Below, piece after piece: positions 46,252-59,491 of a stretch of 64,000 nt of DNA. Source of the stretch: Petrosia ficiformis (taxonomy: Eukaryota > Porifera > Demospongiae > Haplosclerida > Petrosiidae); contig OX345640.1 in assembly GCA_947044365.1 (NCBI GenBank), positions 1,969,001 through 2,033,000 on the forward strand, in the 5' to 3' direction. A program made the translations under genes and the position numbers. The notes beneath the pieces were generated by a model. It ran no database searches, was not told the origin of the DNA, and saw nothing but the letters and a program-made list of their open reading frames with translations. Numbering within the stretch: position 1 is the first letter of the stretch; every line of letters begins with the position of its first letter.

Positions 46252-46885
46252 GTGACATTATTGTCAGTAAATACATTTTGACTGTAATAGTGTCTATACT
46301 TGTAACTGCAAAGGAAAAAAGACCACAGCTGTATTACAGATTGAACCGACTGAAGAACTAAACAACAGAACAAGGCAACAACGACTAGTAAAGTGGTGGG
46401 TTGGCTATCTGTTAGTGCAAAGACCATACAGTTTGGTTGTCTGTTACTACAGTCTAGCCACCAAAGAAAACCAATTGATCCAGTGTGGCTTAGATTTAAT
46501 AGATCTGAAGAAGTTAAATGCAACTTCAAACCACTATATATAATAATTGTGGTGCTAATGAGAATGATAAGCAAACAACAGATTATAAACAAATTTCGAC
46601 AGTACTTTCAGTCTATCAGTTCATTGTTCTGATACATTTAATCTGAACTCTACATATTTGTAATTAGCAATTTGCAGACAGTTTAACATACTATGCTACT
46701 AAATGGGGTAGTATGGTGGCATAGATTGTGTTTCATGTAGTATCTGCATAGTACAGATACTACACACTATGTAACAATACTACCCCATTTAGCACAGCAC
46801 AGCTAAACTGTTTGCTTAAAATTACTAATAATTATAATACAAATCTTTTCCTATAGAAACCTATAAACTAAAAACAAAACAAGCT

Positions 46886-47200
46886 ATGGATCCAAAACCT
46901 TTAGATCTGTGGGGGATGTTTAGTTTTGTATTGTTTATAATGGTATTCTTCATATTATTTGGAATTATAATATTAAAAAGAATCAGAAATCGACCATCAA
47001 GACCAGTTGAAGAATATACCAGGGAACAAAACAGAGAGTTTGTAGTCAAATGTAATGAATATCACTTGTTGAGATGGAACAGACATATTCTAGTGACTCA
47101 TTACCAGCCACAAAGAAACAACATACCATATATGGTAGAAGTGATACCAGAAAGCGAAAGAGACATAAAAAAGTCCTTATTTGTTAGTGGTAGTATCTAA
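46886..47200 (+). CDS. Type-A small single-pass membrane protein
   Basis: 104 residues. MDPKPLDLWGMFSF leads into the hydrophobic segment VLFIMVFFILFGIIIL (14-30), then the basic KRIRNRPSRP, the core VEEYTREQNREFVVKCNEYH and the tail YMVEVIPESERDIKKSLFVS ending GSI. There is no cleavable signal peptide. Basic residues after the segment suggest a cytosolic C-terminal tail (positive-inside inference). The tail form IPYMVEV is shared with type C, so this copy is closer to type C than the 52.6- and 60.2-kb copies are. The splice acceptor lies 30 bp before the ATG. No known family recognised. Confidence 0.65.
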   Translation: MDPKPLDLWGMFSFVLFIMVFFILFGIIILKRIRNRPSRPVEEYTREQNREFVVKCNEYHLLRWNRHILVTHYQPQRNNIPYMVEVIPESERDIKKSLFVSGSI

Positions 47201-48767
47201 TACCATGTAAATAAAGACAAGACTTAAAATCTATAAATTTAAACTATGTAACTATTGTAATGTATTCATTGTAATGTAAACTATTTACTGTCGTTATGAG
47301 TACATGTATGTACATGTACATGTATATGTATGTATATTCTACAGTGTGTGTAGTATACAAACATAATTATTTTTAAAAACAAAATTATTAACAAGTACTG
47401 AATTGAGGATACGTAAGAACAAGTAAATACCATACCAATTCAACAGAGACTATCCCCTCATATGCCTCTACCAGTGTTTTTTATAAGCTCATATGGCGCA
47501 CCATTGGCCCAAAGAGCTTTTTATTTGGCACTGCACAGTTCTTACTTTGGGCCAGATGGTGCAGTTGATTATGATTATATTGTCACAAACAGCATTTGTT
47601 AATTGCCTCAAGACGTATTTCCCATGGTGTACACACTAACAATTCTTGAGCCAATTTGGCCCATGTTTCAAAATGTATCAAAAACTCTGACCTCTACTGC
47701 CTTCTATCTATCATAACAAATCATACCAATACCATGAGTACAGGTATGATAGTATTGGTATGATTTGTTATAATAGATAGTAGAGGTATATGATGAGTAG
47801 CGATATGGCAGATAGGAGAGGTATACAATAAGTGGAGGTATGGTTTATGATAGAGAGTAGAAGTTTATGATGGTATTGATATGGTAGAGGTACACATATG
47901 TGTAGGATGAGTTGAGAGGTATGGTATAGTTGGTTTGTTATGATAGATACAGAACTACTGTATAGCTCTAAATTTTCACAGACTATAAATTTGTGTTTTT
48001 CCCGAAAAACTGACAGACCTCAAAAATTTTACTCGTGAAAATAATGGATGGTCACGTCCATAACATGTGAGCCTTATCCCTTATCTTGTTGTGAAAAGTT
48101 TATTGCAATTTTACCCTTGAAAATGATACTAATAGTAATAATCATTACATTAATTTTAGTGAAATAGCCATCTCGCTTAAAATATTATTAGGGAAATGCA
48201 TAAGATTGTCATAACTGCCTTAACTATGTATACAATGTGTATGTGGCACAAACATACACCAATTAATACAACATGTACACATACAATACATATGTGAGCT
48301 AGAAAACTCATTATTTATTACTACATGTAACAGAAACTTATATGTATCTTATTACATGTACATGTATATACCAGTGCTTCATTGGACAAAAATACCGTAG
48401 ATTGGAAATTTTAAAGATAAAAAAACACTTCATTTCCCAATTTACGGACAACAAGATTAACTACTACTTTACTACTGTATTCAGTAAATTATAAATACGT
48501 TATGAACACAGAGCAATATTTCAATGTACATGTAACTATATATATATATGTGATTTGTGTTATAAATACAAAAAATTACATGATTTTGTTACTATCATGA
48601 TCTTGTTACACTCACCCAGTAATTAATTAACAGCTGCTGATTATAGAGAACATCTAGCATATAAGAGGAAAAGAGAGTATTTTAAATATATAGTGTGTCT
48701 GTGAATTATTAAATGCAGCATACAACTAGCTTCTCCCATAACAGGTGTGAATGCTCACTGTCTCTAA

Positions 48768-49554
48768 TTACCCTTGCCGCGTAGCGTAGGCGGAAGGGTA
48801 CGGTAATCGTTTTGTCTGTGTGTCTGTGTGTGTGTTAGCAATTTTTCGTGGAAAATAAAAACATTGAAATTTCAAACGGGGTACTGGTACACTTCAAATT
48901 ATACAAGGAAAAAAAATAACGTAGGAATTCTTCTAAAACCTTTTTGTTCTAAAGTTATGACAAGTTTTATAACTCACAGTTACCGTTTCACGACTTTAAG
49001 ATGAAACGAGGGCAATAACGAGAGTAAATATAGACACACAAAACACAGGTGAACCTCTTGCATGGCTGTCGCTAGCCAAGAAACACTTCAAACCACCAAA
49101 ACAATCGATTTAATGGTTGCTACTACATCACCATTGATGCAAGATAGAGAGCTACCTAGCTCCACCTACAGGTATGTGCACGTATGTGCATGCTTGCATA
49201 CTAAACACGTGGTAGAGGTGATTCGTTTTCACACGAAGACTTTAGAGGTAGACTTGAGAGCTTTTTCGAAGGAAAACAGAGAATAAGATGTAAGATATGT
49301 ATATATACAAATTATACATTTCTTTCATTGATATTCTTATTTTGTCTTTTAGGATATAAAGTTATATATATATATATATATAATTATATAACAGTTTTAA
49401 TTAATGCCCATAATGAAATGTTTTCAAATTTGTATTTCTATTCCATGTAACAAAAGTGTTGTTTGTTTCATACACTTCATTATATTTTTTTTTAAAATGG
49501 AGTGCTTTGTATTACTTTGCCACGTAGGCAAGGGTCCCGTCCCGATGGCGCTCG
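48768..49554. mobile_element. Insertion with ACCCTTGCC ends, defined by empty paralogous site
   Basis: The flanks CACTGTCTCTAA and TCTTAAAGCATT are adjacent in the paralogous block at 42980-43010 but are separated here by ~790 bp. The insert begins TTACCCTTGCCGCGTAGCG and near its end carries the inverse word GGCAAGGGT. It contains a 74-codon ORF (49062-49286, MAVASQETLQTTKTIDLMVA...) with a good donor at CCTACAG|GTATGT (49171). No transposase seen, superfamily unknown. Confidence 0.7.
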
Positions 49555-49844
49555 TTCTTAAAGCATTAAAAAAAATGAAATCTGGTTAATTAACCCACTA
49601 TAAGTATATACACTATATACAGCAATTTAATATGTGTAATGAACAACCTTGTACTCACATGTAACCACAGAATCAAACTTGTGTTTATTAAACTTAAATG
49701 AGGCACATATACAGACACTGTGTATAGTTATAATACAATGTCATTTTATTGATTCAGTAGATGGAAGACATTAATTAATCCAGATTCCATTCCAGAGATA
49801 CTCAAATATGATAACATGACCTGTACATTGGTAATTATTAATTA

Positions 49845-50130
49845 GATGTTGCAAGTTAAGTATAATTTATCAGTGTTGTAGTAACTAAAGACAATATGAC
49901 TATTATACATAGAGACAATTATAAATGTAACTATTATAATTATAGAGACAGAACGATGTCTGTAATTATTATTATTTGATGTTGTATATCAATCAATATG
50001 TCTCTTGTTCTTAGTTGTGTATGACTCAATAGTGTTACCTATATAAGCTGGTTAATGTTTCAGTTCAACAGTTTAATTTAAAAAAGCTATTATAAGAATC
50101 GTTTTCTAAGTAACAACATATTTAGGTGAC
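49845..50130 (+). promoter_or_regulatory. Type-D promoter repeat, copy 4 (runs into 37-bp minisatellite)
   Basis: TATATAAG at 50040-50047. Homology to the other copies ends at TTTAGGTGACAA, where the minisatellite at 50134 begins. No start codon region is left. Confidence 0.65.
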
Positions 50131-50133
50131 AAA

Positions 50134-50710
50134 CTGTTTGTACATCATATGTAGCTACACACATACAAGCGTGTTTGTACATTATATGTAGCTACACACA
50201 TACAAGCCTGTTTGTACATCATATGTAGCTACATACATACAAGCCTGTTTGTACATCATATGTAGCTATACACATACATGCCTGTTTGTACACCATATGT
50301 AGCTACATACATACAAGCCTGTTTGTACATCATATGTAGCTACACACATACAAGCCTGTTTGTACATCCTATGTAGCTACATACATACAAGCCTGTTTGT
50401 ACATCATATGTAGCTATACACATACATGCCTGTTTGTACACCATATGTAGCTACATACATACAAGCCTGTTTGTACACCATATGTAGCTACACACATACA
50501 AGCCTGTTTGTACATCATATGTAGCTACATACATACAAGCCTGTTTGTACACCTATGTAGCTACATACATACAAGCCTGTTTGTACATCATATGTAGCTA
50601 CACACATACAAGCCTGTTTGTACATCATATGTAGCTACATACATACAAGCCTGTTTGTACATCATATGTAGCTACACACATACAAGCCTGTTTGTACATC
50701 ATATGTAGCA
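50134..50710. repeat. 37-bp minisatellite, ~16 copies
   Basis: The unit is CCTGTTTGTACATCATATGT plus AGCTACAYACATACAAG. One unit also appears at 37780-37815 beside the internal Mutator-like copy. Confidence 0.95.
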
Positions 50711-51266
50711 GATGCCTAAATGTAACAGTCTGCCATTACATCATAATAAGTAAAATAATTAACACAATGTCATATGCTAATTGGCTATATGTAAATATAA
50801 TTATGATTAATAAGTGTAAGAGACAATGAATATCATTAATTATAACAGCCAACACATTCTTATCTTACTGTATGAAACTCCCTGGAGATGTAGATCAACT
50901 ATCACTGGTACACTTCTCTTTCTATGATATCCAGTAAACAGTAATATCAATTCTAGTTCTCTCATGTCATTTATCCTAGCTGTATATACACTCAAACTAA
51001 CCTCTGTATACATTATATAACAATTTAATGATTGGTTGCCATGGAAACAGCTTATATGCTACAGTACATGTACTTATAACTATGATTATACATACATACA
51101 ATAAAAAGTCACCATACAGTACAGTAATCACTCAGTAGTTTCATTTCTGCACTACGGTAGTTCAACAGTAGTTTTGACAGTAATTACTGTACATGTCAAT
51201 TCAACACCACAGTAGTATGTATGCATTGATTCAACTGTTTTCACTGTTTCACTTGTAACTTCAAAG
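50711..51266. other. Intergenic, no gene seen
   Basis: AT-rich sequence without convincing ORF, RNA gene or repeat structure. Confidence 0.5.
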
Positions 51267-51562
51267 TAGGGATGGGCAATATTTTGATTATCATGATAAT
51301 CATGATTAAAATTTTCTGTGATAATCATATCGTCTAAATATTGCCATATCGGGGTCACAAAAATAATGATTATTGTGTCATAACTTCAGGTTTTTCAGTA
51401 CTATCACTCTAAATCAGTTTTTCAACACTGTTTTCTCAACAAATAAAAGGTATCAATTTGATTGTTGAATGAAATCTACATACATATGTAAGGTAACCAA
51501 TAATCGTGATACTTGCACAGACAATAATCGTTGACTCATATTTTCATAATCGCCCATCCCTA
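51267..51562. mobile_element. hAT-type MITE, 296 bp, 8-bp TSD
   Basis: Ends TAGGGATGGGCAATATT and AATCGCCCATCCCTA are inverted repeats. CTTCAAAG is duplicated at 51259-51266 and 51563-51570. The interior contains imperfect ATGATTATC palindromes. Non-coding. Confidence 0.88.
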
Positions 51563-51954
51563 CTTCAAAGTTTCTAACAGTTGTCTCCAAAACAGCTATA
51601 GAATAATTGCTATGCTATTTACCACTACACCGAGAACTACAATGAAATTATATGATTGATTAAGAGAACTATATGACACAATAAACACGGGAAAAATTAT
51701 AATGGTTGTAGTAATCAACAATAATTATACTACGTATCTTTTAGGGTTAACAAATACCAAAGCTTCACAAAAAAAGGCTTTACACCAAAGTATTAATTAT
51801 AGCATATTAATAGTGACGATAGTGATGCACAACATAACATAACTACCACCACCACATAACATAACTATAACTACCAAACTCTCCCACCACCTCATAACAA
51901 CTTCCAATACTATAATAAAATTCATGGCTTACTTTATAGCTTACATAGCTGGTG

Positions 51955-52004
51955 TATATATAAATCAAAATTTTAATCATTCTGTAGTAAGCTTAGGTTT
52001 TACA
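51955..52004 (+). promoter_or_regulatory. TATA box and exon 1, type-A copy at 52.6 kb
   Basis: TATATATAAA at 51955-51964, leader ATCATTCTGTAGTAAGCTTAG, donor GTGAGT at 52005. The intron ends TTTCTTTCCCTATAG at 52622. Confidence 0.6.
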
Positions 52005-52641
52005 GTGAGTTTATGTTTTATTATTGTCTGTAAAATTAATACATGTAACTTGTAACTGCAAAAAACAAAAGACCACAGCTGTGTTACAGATTGAAGTGAT
52101 TGAAGAACGAACGAAACAAGAGAACAAGGCAACAACGACCAGTAAAGTGGTGGGTTGGTTATCTGTTAATGCAAAGATTATACTGTTTGGTTGTCTGTTA
52201 GTGCTATTATTATAGTCTAGCCACCAAAGAAAAGCAGTGTGGCTTAGATTTAATAGATCTGAAGTAGTTAAATGCAACTCCAAACCGCTATATATATATA
52301 ATTATTGTGGCGCAAATGAGAATGACAAGCAAACAACAGATTATAAACAAATTTCGACAGTACTTTCAGTCTATGAGTTCATTGTTCTGATACATTTAAT
52401 CTGAGGTCTACATATTTGTAAATAGCAATTTGCAAACAGTTCAACATACTATGCTACTAAATGGGGTAGTATGATGGCATAGATTGTGTTTATGTAGTAT
52501 CTGCATAGTATAGATACTATGTACGTAACAATACTACCCCGTTAAGCACAGCACAGCTAAACTGTTTGCTTAAAATTACTAATAATTATAATACAAATAC
52601 TTTTTCTTTTCTTTCCCTATAGAATAAAAATAAAACAAGTT

Positions 52642-52971
52642 ATGGATCCAAAACCTTCAGATCTGTGGGGGATGTTTAGTTCTGCATTGGTAGTATTCTT
52701 CATAATGGTATTCTTCATATTATTTGGAATTATAATATCAAACAGAATCAGAAATCGACTATCAAGACCAGTTGAAGAATATACCAGGCAACAAAACAGA
52801 GAATTTGTAGTCAAATGTAATGAATATCACTTGTTAAGAAGGAACAGACATATTCTAGTGACTCATCATCAGCGACAAAGAAATGAAATACATTTATCAT
52901 ACATAAGAGAAGCGATATCAGAAAACCAAAACCACATTAAAAACTCGTTATTTGTTAGTGGGAGATTTTAA
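52642..52971 (+). CDS. Type-A small single-pass membrane protein
   Basis: 109 residues: MDPKPSDLWGMFSS, hydrophobic ALVVFFIMVFFILFGIII (15-32), basic NRIRNRLSRP, core VEEYTRQQNREFVVKCNEYH, LLRRNRHILVTHHQRQRNEI, and the tail ending HIKNSLFVSGRF. Intact, with TATA box, leader, strong donor and strong acceptor, so it is among the best candidates for an expressed copy. Nearly identical in non-coding parts to the 60.2-kb copy. Function unknown; the very short N-terminus and long polar tail fit a signal-anchor protein with the tail in the cytosol. Confidence 0.65.
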   Translation: MDPKPSDLWGMFSSALVVFFIMVFFILFGIIISNRIRNRLSRPVEEYTRQQNREFVVKCNEYHLLRRNRHILVTHHQRQRNEIHLSYIREAISENQNHIKNSLFVSGRF

Positions 52972-53859
52972 TACCATGTTATAAATATAAAGACAAGACT
53001 TAAATATAAACTATAATTGTAAAATGTTAACTATAATGTGTTTGTATTACTATTTTTAATATTATGAGTACATGTACATGTACATGTACAGTATATGCAT
53101 ATTTTATTGTGTGTGGTATACAATAATAGTTTATATACAATAATAATTACAAATTGAACTGTATAATATATGGAGAGCAGATCAAAATGTGTAGCAGTCA
53201 GTTCAATATCCCTGGTTACATATAATATATAATTAATTAGTATGATACACCAGTATTGAGTAGTATATAAATGGTACATTATAGCTAATAGGATGAAATG
53301 TAATATATCAATCATGAGTTTACATTATACATGCTTATACACTCGTATTCAGTCTCTCATGCGTTATACTACAAAATAGAGATGTACCAAACTGGACTGA
53401 AGTAGGTTGACATGGTAAGCTTAACTATTCAAAAGTATTGGATACTCGCGTAAGTGGCCACAGTGCAAAGTCTCAAAACATCTGACCACATCAAAAGTTT
53501 AATAAATTCTAGTAATAACATCATTTTAATTTGGGTAAGAAAGGGGATGGCTTTATATAAAATCCTGAATGTGTTAGTAACAATATTCAATTAGCAGTGT
53601 AAATGATGAAGTCAAATGCATTTGAAATCATATTATAAGAATAATAACACTCTCTAAAACATTTTCCCCCAGCAGTATATACATGTCAACACGAAATATC
53701 AATGTAAACTGAAACCATTCTAAGGCATCATACTATCATAGCAATGCATAAGCTATGCATATGTGACATAAACATACAGTAATCAACACAACATATACAA
53801 TACCTACAAGGGCTATTAAACTCATTACATGTGATAGGAAATTATATATCATATCACAT

Positions 53860-54300
53860 GTACATGTGAAATGTAAATCAACACATACTGATAATGGATA
53901 TTGAACCTGCCTGACTATGTAAATAATAATGAGTGAAATGTAAATCAACACATACTGATAATGATATTGAACCTGCCTGACTATGTAAATAATAATGAGT
54001 GAAATGTAAATCAACACATACTGATAATGATATTGAACCTGCCTGACTATGTAAATAATAATGAGTGAAGTGTAAATCAACACATACTGATAATGATATT
54101 GAACCTGCCTGACTATGTAAATAATAATGAGTGAAATGTAAATCAACACATACTGATAATGATATTGAACCTGCCTGACTATGTAAATAATAATGAGTGA
54201 AATGTAAATCAACACATACTGATAATGGGTATTGAACCTGCCTGACTATGTAAATAATGATGAGTGAAATGTAATACTGATAATGGGTATTGAGCCAGTT
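53860..54300. repeat. 66-bp minisatellite, ~7 copies
   Basis: The unit carries GAGTGAAATGTAAATCAACA and GATATTGAACCTGCCTGACT. Open on the minus strand as a 22-residue repeat, but only through periodicity. Confidence 0.95.
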
Positions 54301-54600
54301 TAAATTTTACATATTATTATAGTCAGGTATGATGGTAAGATGTTAGCGAAGAATATGAGTATGTGTTTATGAGTATGTGTTTACATTGTTTTATTAGCTA
54401 GTCTGCTAATCGTGACTAATTTAGTCGGTAACACACATAATTACTGTCAAACCCTGGTATTGTAAGAAGAAAGAAGGTGAAGGTATGCATGTGTGTATGA
54501 GTGCAATGCTTGAAATAGTTTTATAAAGTGTCCAACAGAAAGATCTGAACAAAACAATATTTGACCAGTAAATTGTGGATTTTGTCAGCAAAAAAGTCTC

Positions 54601-54668
54601 ACAAACCAGCTCTGAACCAATTTATAGCTTGTGAGATATAGAGATAACCCACTAGGCCATGACTGCTC
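54601..54668 (-). repeat. tRNA-derived SINE remnant
   Basis: Minus strand reads CAGTCATGGCCTAGTGGGTT near an A-box position and GGTTCAGAGCTGG near a B-box position. Too degenerate for a working tRNA. Confidence 0.35.
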
Positions 54669-54944
54669 TTGACTAATAATCTACCTCACTGTGAGGTTAT
54701 TGTGCTTATTTGTTGTATTATTGTTTATAACTACTCAGACAAATTGTTCAGAGAAATGCAATTTTGTCCGGACAAAGATGCAAAATGTACGAAAAATGGC
54801 CAATTGCTTGCTGTTATTTTGAGCACTGCTGTATGTAAGAAAGAAGGTGAAGGTATGCATGTACAGCTGCTCAATTATAATAAATTTACATTACGTGCTG
54901 ACACAACAGGTCATCAGTATGTAATATACCCTTTAATTCCGTAA
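54669..54944 (+). other. Cysteine-containing ORF of unknown status
   Basis: The second half (FREMQFCPDKDAKCTKNGQL ... VQLLNYNKFTLRADTTGHQY) looks protein-like, but the ATG lies in an AT-rich leader. The internal word AAGAAAGAAGGTGAAGGTAT is repeated 360 bp upstream. Could be a terminal exon or chance. Confidence 0.2.
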
Positions 54945-54959
54945 TGGACTAATTTCCTG

Positions 54960-56040
54960 TGGCTTTCCTGTGGCATATCTGTGATCAGTTATAATTATAG
55001 TTAATAATGAAAGTGTAACAGAGTTTTTCAGTCATTGTATTATTCCCCAATCTACAGCAAGTGAAACCTGATAGTAGAAACACAATGCGGATGCATGTTT
55101 ACTTTAAATGGAAATAGGCTTCTTGTGTTTACAAAAATCCACATAAATAGTATGAAATCATCTATAAAGTGTTTCAGTCCATAATTATACCAAAACATTA
55201 CAAGTAATTATGTAGTACTATACAACTGTTTGGCTCATCAGTACCATAATTGTGTAATGAAATGAATTCATTGTGTGAATTGTGAACATGCAAGATATAA
55301 GTACATGCATGTTTCATTCAAGAGTGATGTGATTATATCTACATGTATAAGTACTTGTGCTTAAAGTACTTTAGAACTATAAGGTACTTGTGCTTGTACA
55401 TACTTTACAAATTTGCAAGGACTTGTAAAAAATATTTTAGGAAGTGCTTGACCCCATGGTTGGTCTTCTGGGAGACTGTTGTTAGGGTTTTAGCTAGGAT
55501 TTGTATTTAGGGAGAGGGAGGGAGGTAGGGGGAGTGTGGGAGCAGGATGTCCACATGTTCAAGTAGTATAATTGACAAATAAACAGTATACAAAGCCATT
55601 TTGCAGAACGCATTATACACAACAATATTTTTGGAGCGACAACAAAATTTGGATTTTAGATTCTATGTGATTGATTGATACCAAAATCTATTGTTTACAT
55701 GACATTTCAACACATAGTTATAGTATTCTGCTATACTATATATAGATACATGTCATATAATTTATAAAGTAATATATGAATACAAATTGTTTTATCAATG
55801 TCACATCAAATTATATTTATATTATACATGTAACAGCTGGTATAAACATGTCATTTTGATTAAGAATTGTCAACAAGTGCATCAGATTTTAGATTGAGTA
55901 CTCTACAACACATACACCATTGACCATATGTTGGTAAAATGATGCAATGTCTGTAAGTGTATTTAAACACTCACCTCGTTTTCTATACGAACTGTGTCCC
56001 TCCTAAACATTGTAAAAATGTGTATTACACACAACAAGAT
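54960..56040. other. Intergenic, no gene seen
   Basis: No convincing ORF or repeat array apart from irregular TACTTGTGCTT words at 55350-55400. Confidence 0.45.
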
Positions 56041-56075
56041 AATTTTTACAATTTATTCCAGAGTTAGCCACGACC

Positions 56076-56698
56076 ATGAATACATACTTCCATCTGCTAT
56101 TGCTTGTTGTGAGCATATACTTGTGAGTATATCACATGAAATATATTGGCACTGTGATAACATCAAGCCTGAGGACATGGCTGCAAAAAATACAAAAGTG
56201 AATTTCATGGCAATCAAAAAAATAATTCATTTGTCAGAATTAACTACTTGATTCAAAATGATTTGTCATGTATAATATGTTAGCTACTAAAGTCTAAAAA
56301 TGGTTGAACAGTTTAAATACAAAATCTGAGACTGCGCTACTAGACTAAAAGAACAGGAATGATATAATGATATGATGATATGAAAGTGGTGCATTGCTAT
56401 AACACTAGTGTGCTTGTTCTTTATTTCTCATAGGAATCATCTTGGGATAAGACCATTTAATTATCACTATCAACTCATTGTTAATGATAGTGTTGAGGTA
56501 ATGAAGAGTACAATTAATCATGTTCATATGGAAGACTATAACTGGAATTATTTGGATCAACATGTCTGTGGAATTCCAGAATTTGAAGAATATCGTGATG
56601 TGAGTGTGTACATTGAACCTCTTGACTTTGGAGGTATTAGTAGTAGTAGTAGTAATATATTACATTACATTGTAATTAACCCCATGTCTGGTATGCTT
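56076..56698 (+). CDS. Putative small secreted protein, two exons
   Basis: Exon 1 coding 56076-56122 reads MNTYFHLLLLVVSIY plus TT, ending at a GTGAGT donor. Exon 2 starts 56434 after TTATTTCTCATAG, and its first G completes TTG. The join is in phase and gives a signal peptide followed by NHLGIRPFNYHYQLIVNDSV, MEDYNWNYLDQHVCGIPEFE and SVYIEPLDFGG, then a serine run and ILHYIVINPMSGML. A GTAAGT donor at 56699 suggests a further exon, which I could not find; read-through stops at 56788. Donors inside exon 2 (GTAATG, GTGAGT at about 56600) could give other forms. Family unknown. Confidence 0.5.
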
Positions 56699-56919
56699 GT
56701 AAGTTCAAATGTATGTATGTACATGTACGTAATATCCCAATACTCCTCCAGAGTTATTTATGGTATTACCATAGCAACCAAATTGTGACTTTTAGTTATC
56801 TAAACTATTGGTATACCTGAAAATTGGGTACTTACATATATACATAGTCATATACATACATACACACACACATCTACAGATTTAGTTGTCTAACTCAGAC
56901 AACAATGGGAATAAATGAT

Positions 56920-56962
56920 GATCATACATACATACATACATACATGTACATACATACATACA

Positions 56963-56993
<31 letters not shown>

Positions 56994-57270
56994 GTATGTA
57001 TGTATGTGTGTATGTTCATCATAATGTATGTATGTATGTATGTACGTATGTATGTATGTATGTATGTATGTATGTATGTGTGTATGATCATCATAATTAA
57101 ATGTCATAATTAAATTAATATGTAAGAACTTATCATCATAATTAAATGTCATAATTAAATTAATATGTATGAACTTATCATCATAATTAAATTAATATGT
57201 ATGTATGTATGTCATGAAACAAAAAGAAATGTTTTATGAACTTATCATCATAATTAAATTAATATCACAC
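56920..57270. repeat. TACA/TATG microsatellite and ATAATTAAATTAATATG repeats
   Basis: (TACA)n turns into (TATG)n at about 56992, giving a natural inverted repeat. It is followed by four copies of AACTTATCATCATAATTAAA-type words. Confidence 0.9.
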
Positions 57271-57289
57271 TGATATAGATATTTAGCAT

Positions 57290-57600
57290 CAAATAATGAC
57301 AATTAGATTTAGAGCAAGGATAAGCAGCCTCCAGACAATTATCTTTCCATGTAATACCTCTAGGCATTCAGTAACAAGTAATAATAATTACAAGAATAAA
57401 CACCATACAGACAATTATCTCTACACCAATATAGTAATAGCTCAAGGCATTCCACAATTAGAACAAGCTACATGTATAGACAAATATCTTTACACCATTA
57501 TAGTAATAGCTCTAGGCATTCAGCAACAAGTAATGACAATTAGATTTAGAACAAGGATAAACACCATACAGACAATTATTGCTGATCATGTGACCTGTGG
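57290..57600. repeat. Imperfect tandem repeats with ACAATTATCT and AATAGCTCAAGGCATTC words
   Basis: Three diverged copies of a ~90-150-bp block (TATCTCTACACCAATATAGT, ACAATTAGATTTAGAGCAAG); a further piece lies at 57915-57970. The open frame here is not convincingly coding. Confidence 0.6.
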
Positions 57601-57738
57601 CCAATTAGATGCAGATAATGTGTCACATGAGTGTGCACTTATTGCACACTTTTGCGTGCAATAAGTTCACTTTGCTCACCTCTACTAACGAAGCAGCTCC
57701 AATAACAGTGGTAGTTTACCAGATCATCAATAAATCAC

Positions 57739-57910
57739 TTAGAACACACTTGACAGTGCATTGTGTGTTTCAATGTAGCACTTGGGCGATCAATAAAGGT
57801 CTCGTTTACATAACGCACTCCCCTTCGGCTTGTGCATTATGTAAACTCAACCTTTATTGAACCACTCTCGAGCTACATTGAAACACATAATCACTGTAAA
57901 GTGTGTTCTA
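57739..57910. repeat. Foldback element, ~75-bp arms
   Basis: AGAACACACTT ... GTTTCAATGTAGC pairs with GCTACATTGAAAC ... AAGTGTGTTCT. An inner stem AATAAAGGT/ACCTTTATT and GTTTACATAA/TTATGTAAAC encloses the loop CGCACTCCCCTTCGGCTTGTG. Confidence 0.75.
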
Positions 57911-58869
57911 ACTATTACTTATCTCTACACCAATATAGTAATAGCTCAATATAGTAATAGCTCAAGGTATCCCATGTTGCAACAATGGAGTATTACAGGC
58001 ATCATGATGAGGCTCGTAATTATAACAAAACACAAGTTGAAATCAACAGGGTATTACTAGTATCAGGTTACCACCATGTGTCCATGGTATAAAGTTTCCT
58101 TTACCCAAATAAAACAAGACACTTTTGATCTATTATTATATAATTAATACTATGTTACATCACATTATGTAAAAAATTTGATTTGATTAGGCCATTAAAC
58201 TATTTGGATAATTGGGTGATCATATAAATTACAAGTTGATAATATAAATATGATTATTATAATGCATGAAACATTTCTCAACAAGATATATAGGAATATA
58301 CATTATGGATAGATAGATAGATGTATGATAATCCTGTATACATGTATAATGCTGAAAATAGTCTAGTCAAAGTTAAAGGCTACTTTATAATAATACATAA
58401 TTATACACATGGGATGAGAAATGTCTTTCTATTGTAATGTTTAATTGTTTATAATAATAACCTACATAAGTATACTTATAAATTATTATTGTTTGTTCTT
58501 GTAATTAACTGAACAGTAATGACATGTCATTTAAACTGACACATACTTATAATTAACTAGCAGTGTAAATGAGCACAGCTTATGAAGTAATATTACTACT
58601 GTATTTGAAATAATAACACTCTCTATAGTGCAAAAACATCCTTCATAAGCAGTACTTGTGGACAAACTATAAACTGTTATTGTTATACAAAGTAAACTGA
58701 ATATTATCTGAATATTAGGGGAACTCCCATGTAATGATATACAACATTTAAAAAAAAAATTACAGCAGCCAACAGCCATTCCACATAATGTTCGTATAAC
58801 TATGCTATCACTGTCACTATCACCATCACCAACACTGTTATCATACCACAAACAATTCACTACTTGTTT

Positions 58870-59170
58870 ATAATTTATCACTGTTGTAGTAACTAAAGAC
58901 AATATGACTATTATACATAGAGACAATTATAAATGTAACTATTATAATTATAGAGACAGAACAATGTCTTGTAATTATTATTATGTTTATTATTCTATGT
59001 TGTATATCAATCAATATGTCTCAAGTTCTTTGTTGTGTATGACTCAATATGTCTCCCAAGTGTTACATATATAAGCTGGTTAATGTTTCAGTTCAACAGT
59101 TCTGTTAAAAAAGCTAATTGTTTTCTAAGTTACAACATATTTAGGTGACAAGCATAATATCTCCAGGATG
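58870..59170 (+). promoter_or_regulatory. Type-D promoter repeat, copy 5
   Basis: TATATAAG at 59068-59075. It is followed by the same MSLFKK-like start and tandem repeats as copy 2. Confidence 0.65.
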
Positions 59171-59491
59171 TCACTCTTCAAAAAGATTGTATGTATGCAT
59201 GTACATGTATGTATGTACTCACTCACAGCCACTTGTATATTAAATTGGATTATAGATTATACATACAAACAACATACTCCCTCACAGCCATATCCTCACA
59301 CTCACTCACAGCCACTTGTATATTAAATTGGATTATACATACAAACAACATACTCACTCACAGCCATATCCTCACACATACATACATACAAACAACATAC
59401 TCGCTTGTATATTAAATTGGATTATAATTGGACATTTGACAATGAAGCCTAACATGTATGATGTAAAGCCTAACGTGTGGGCGAGCTTGTG

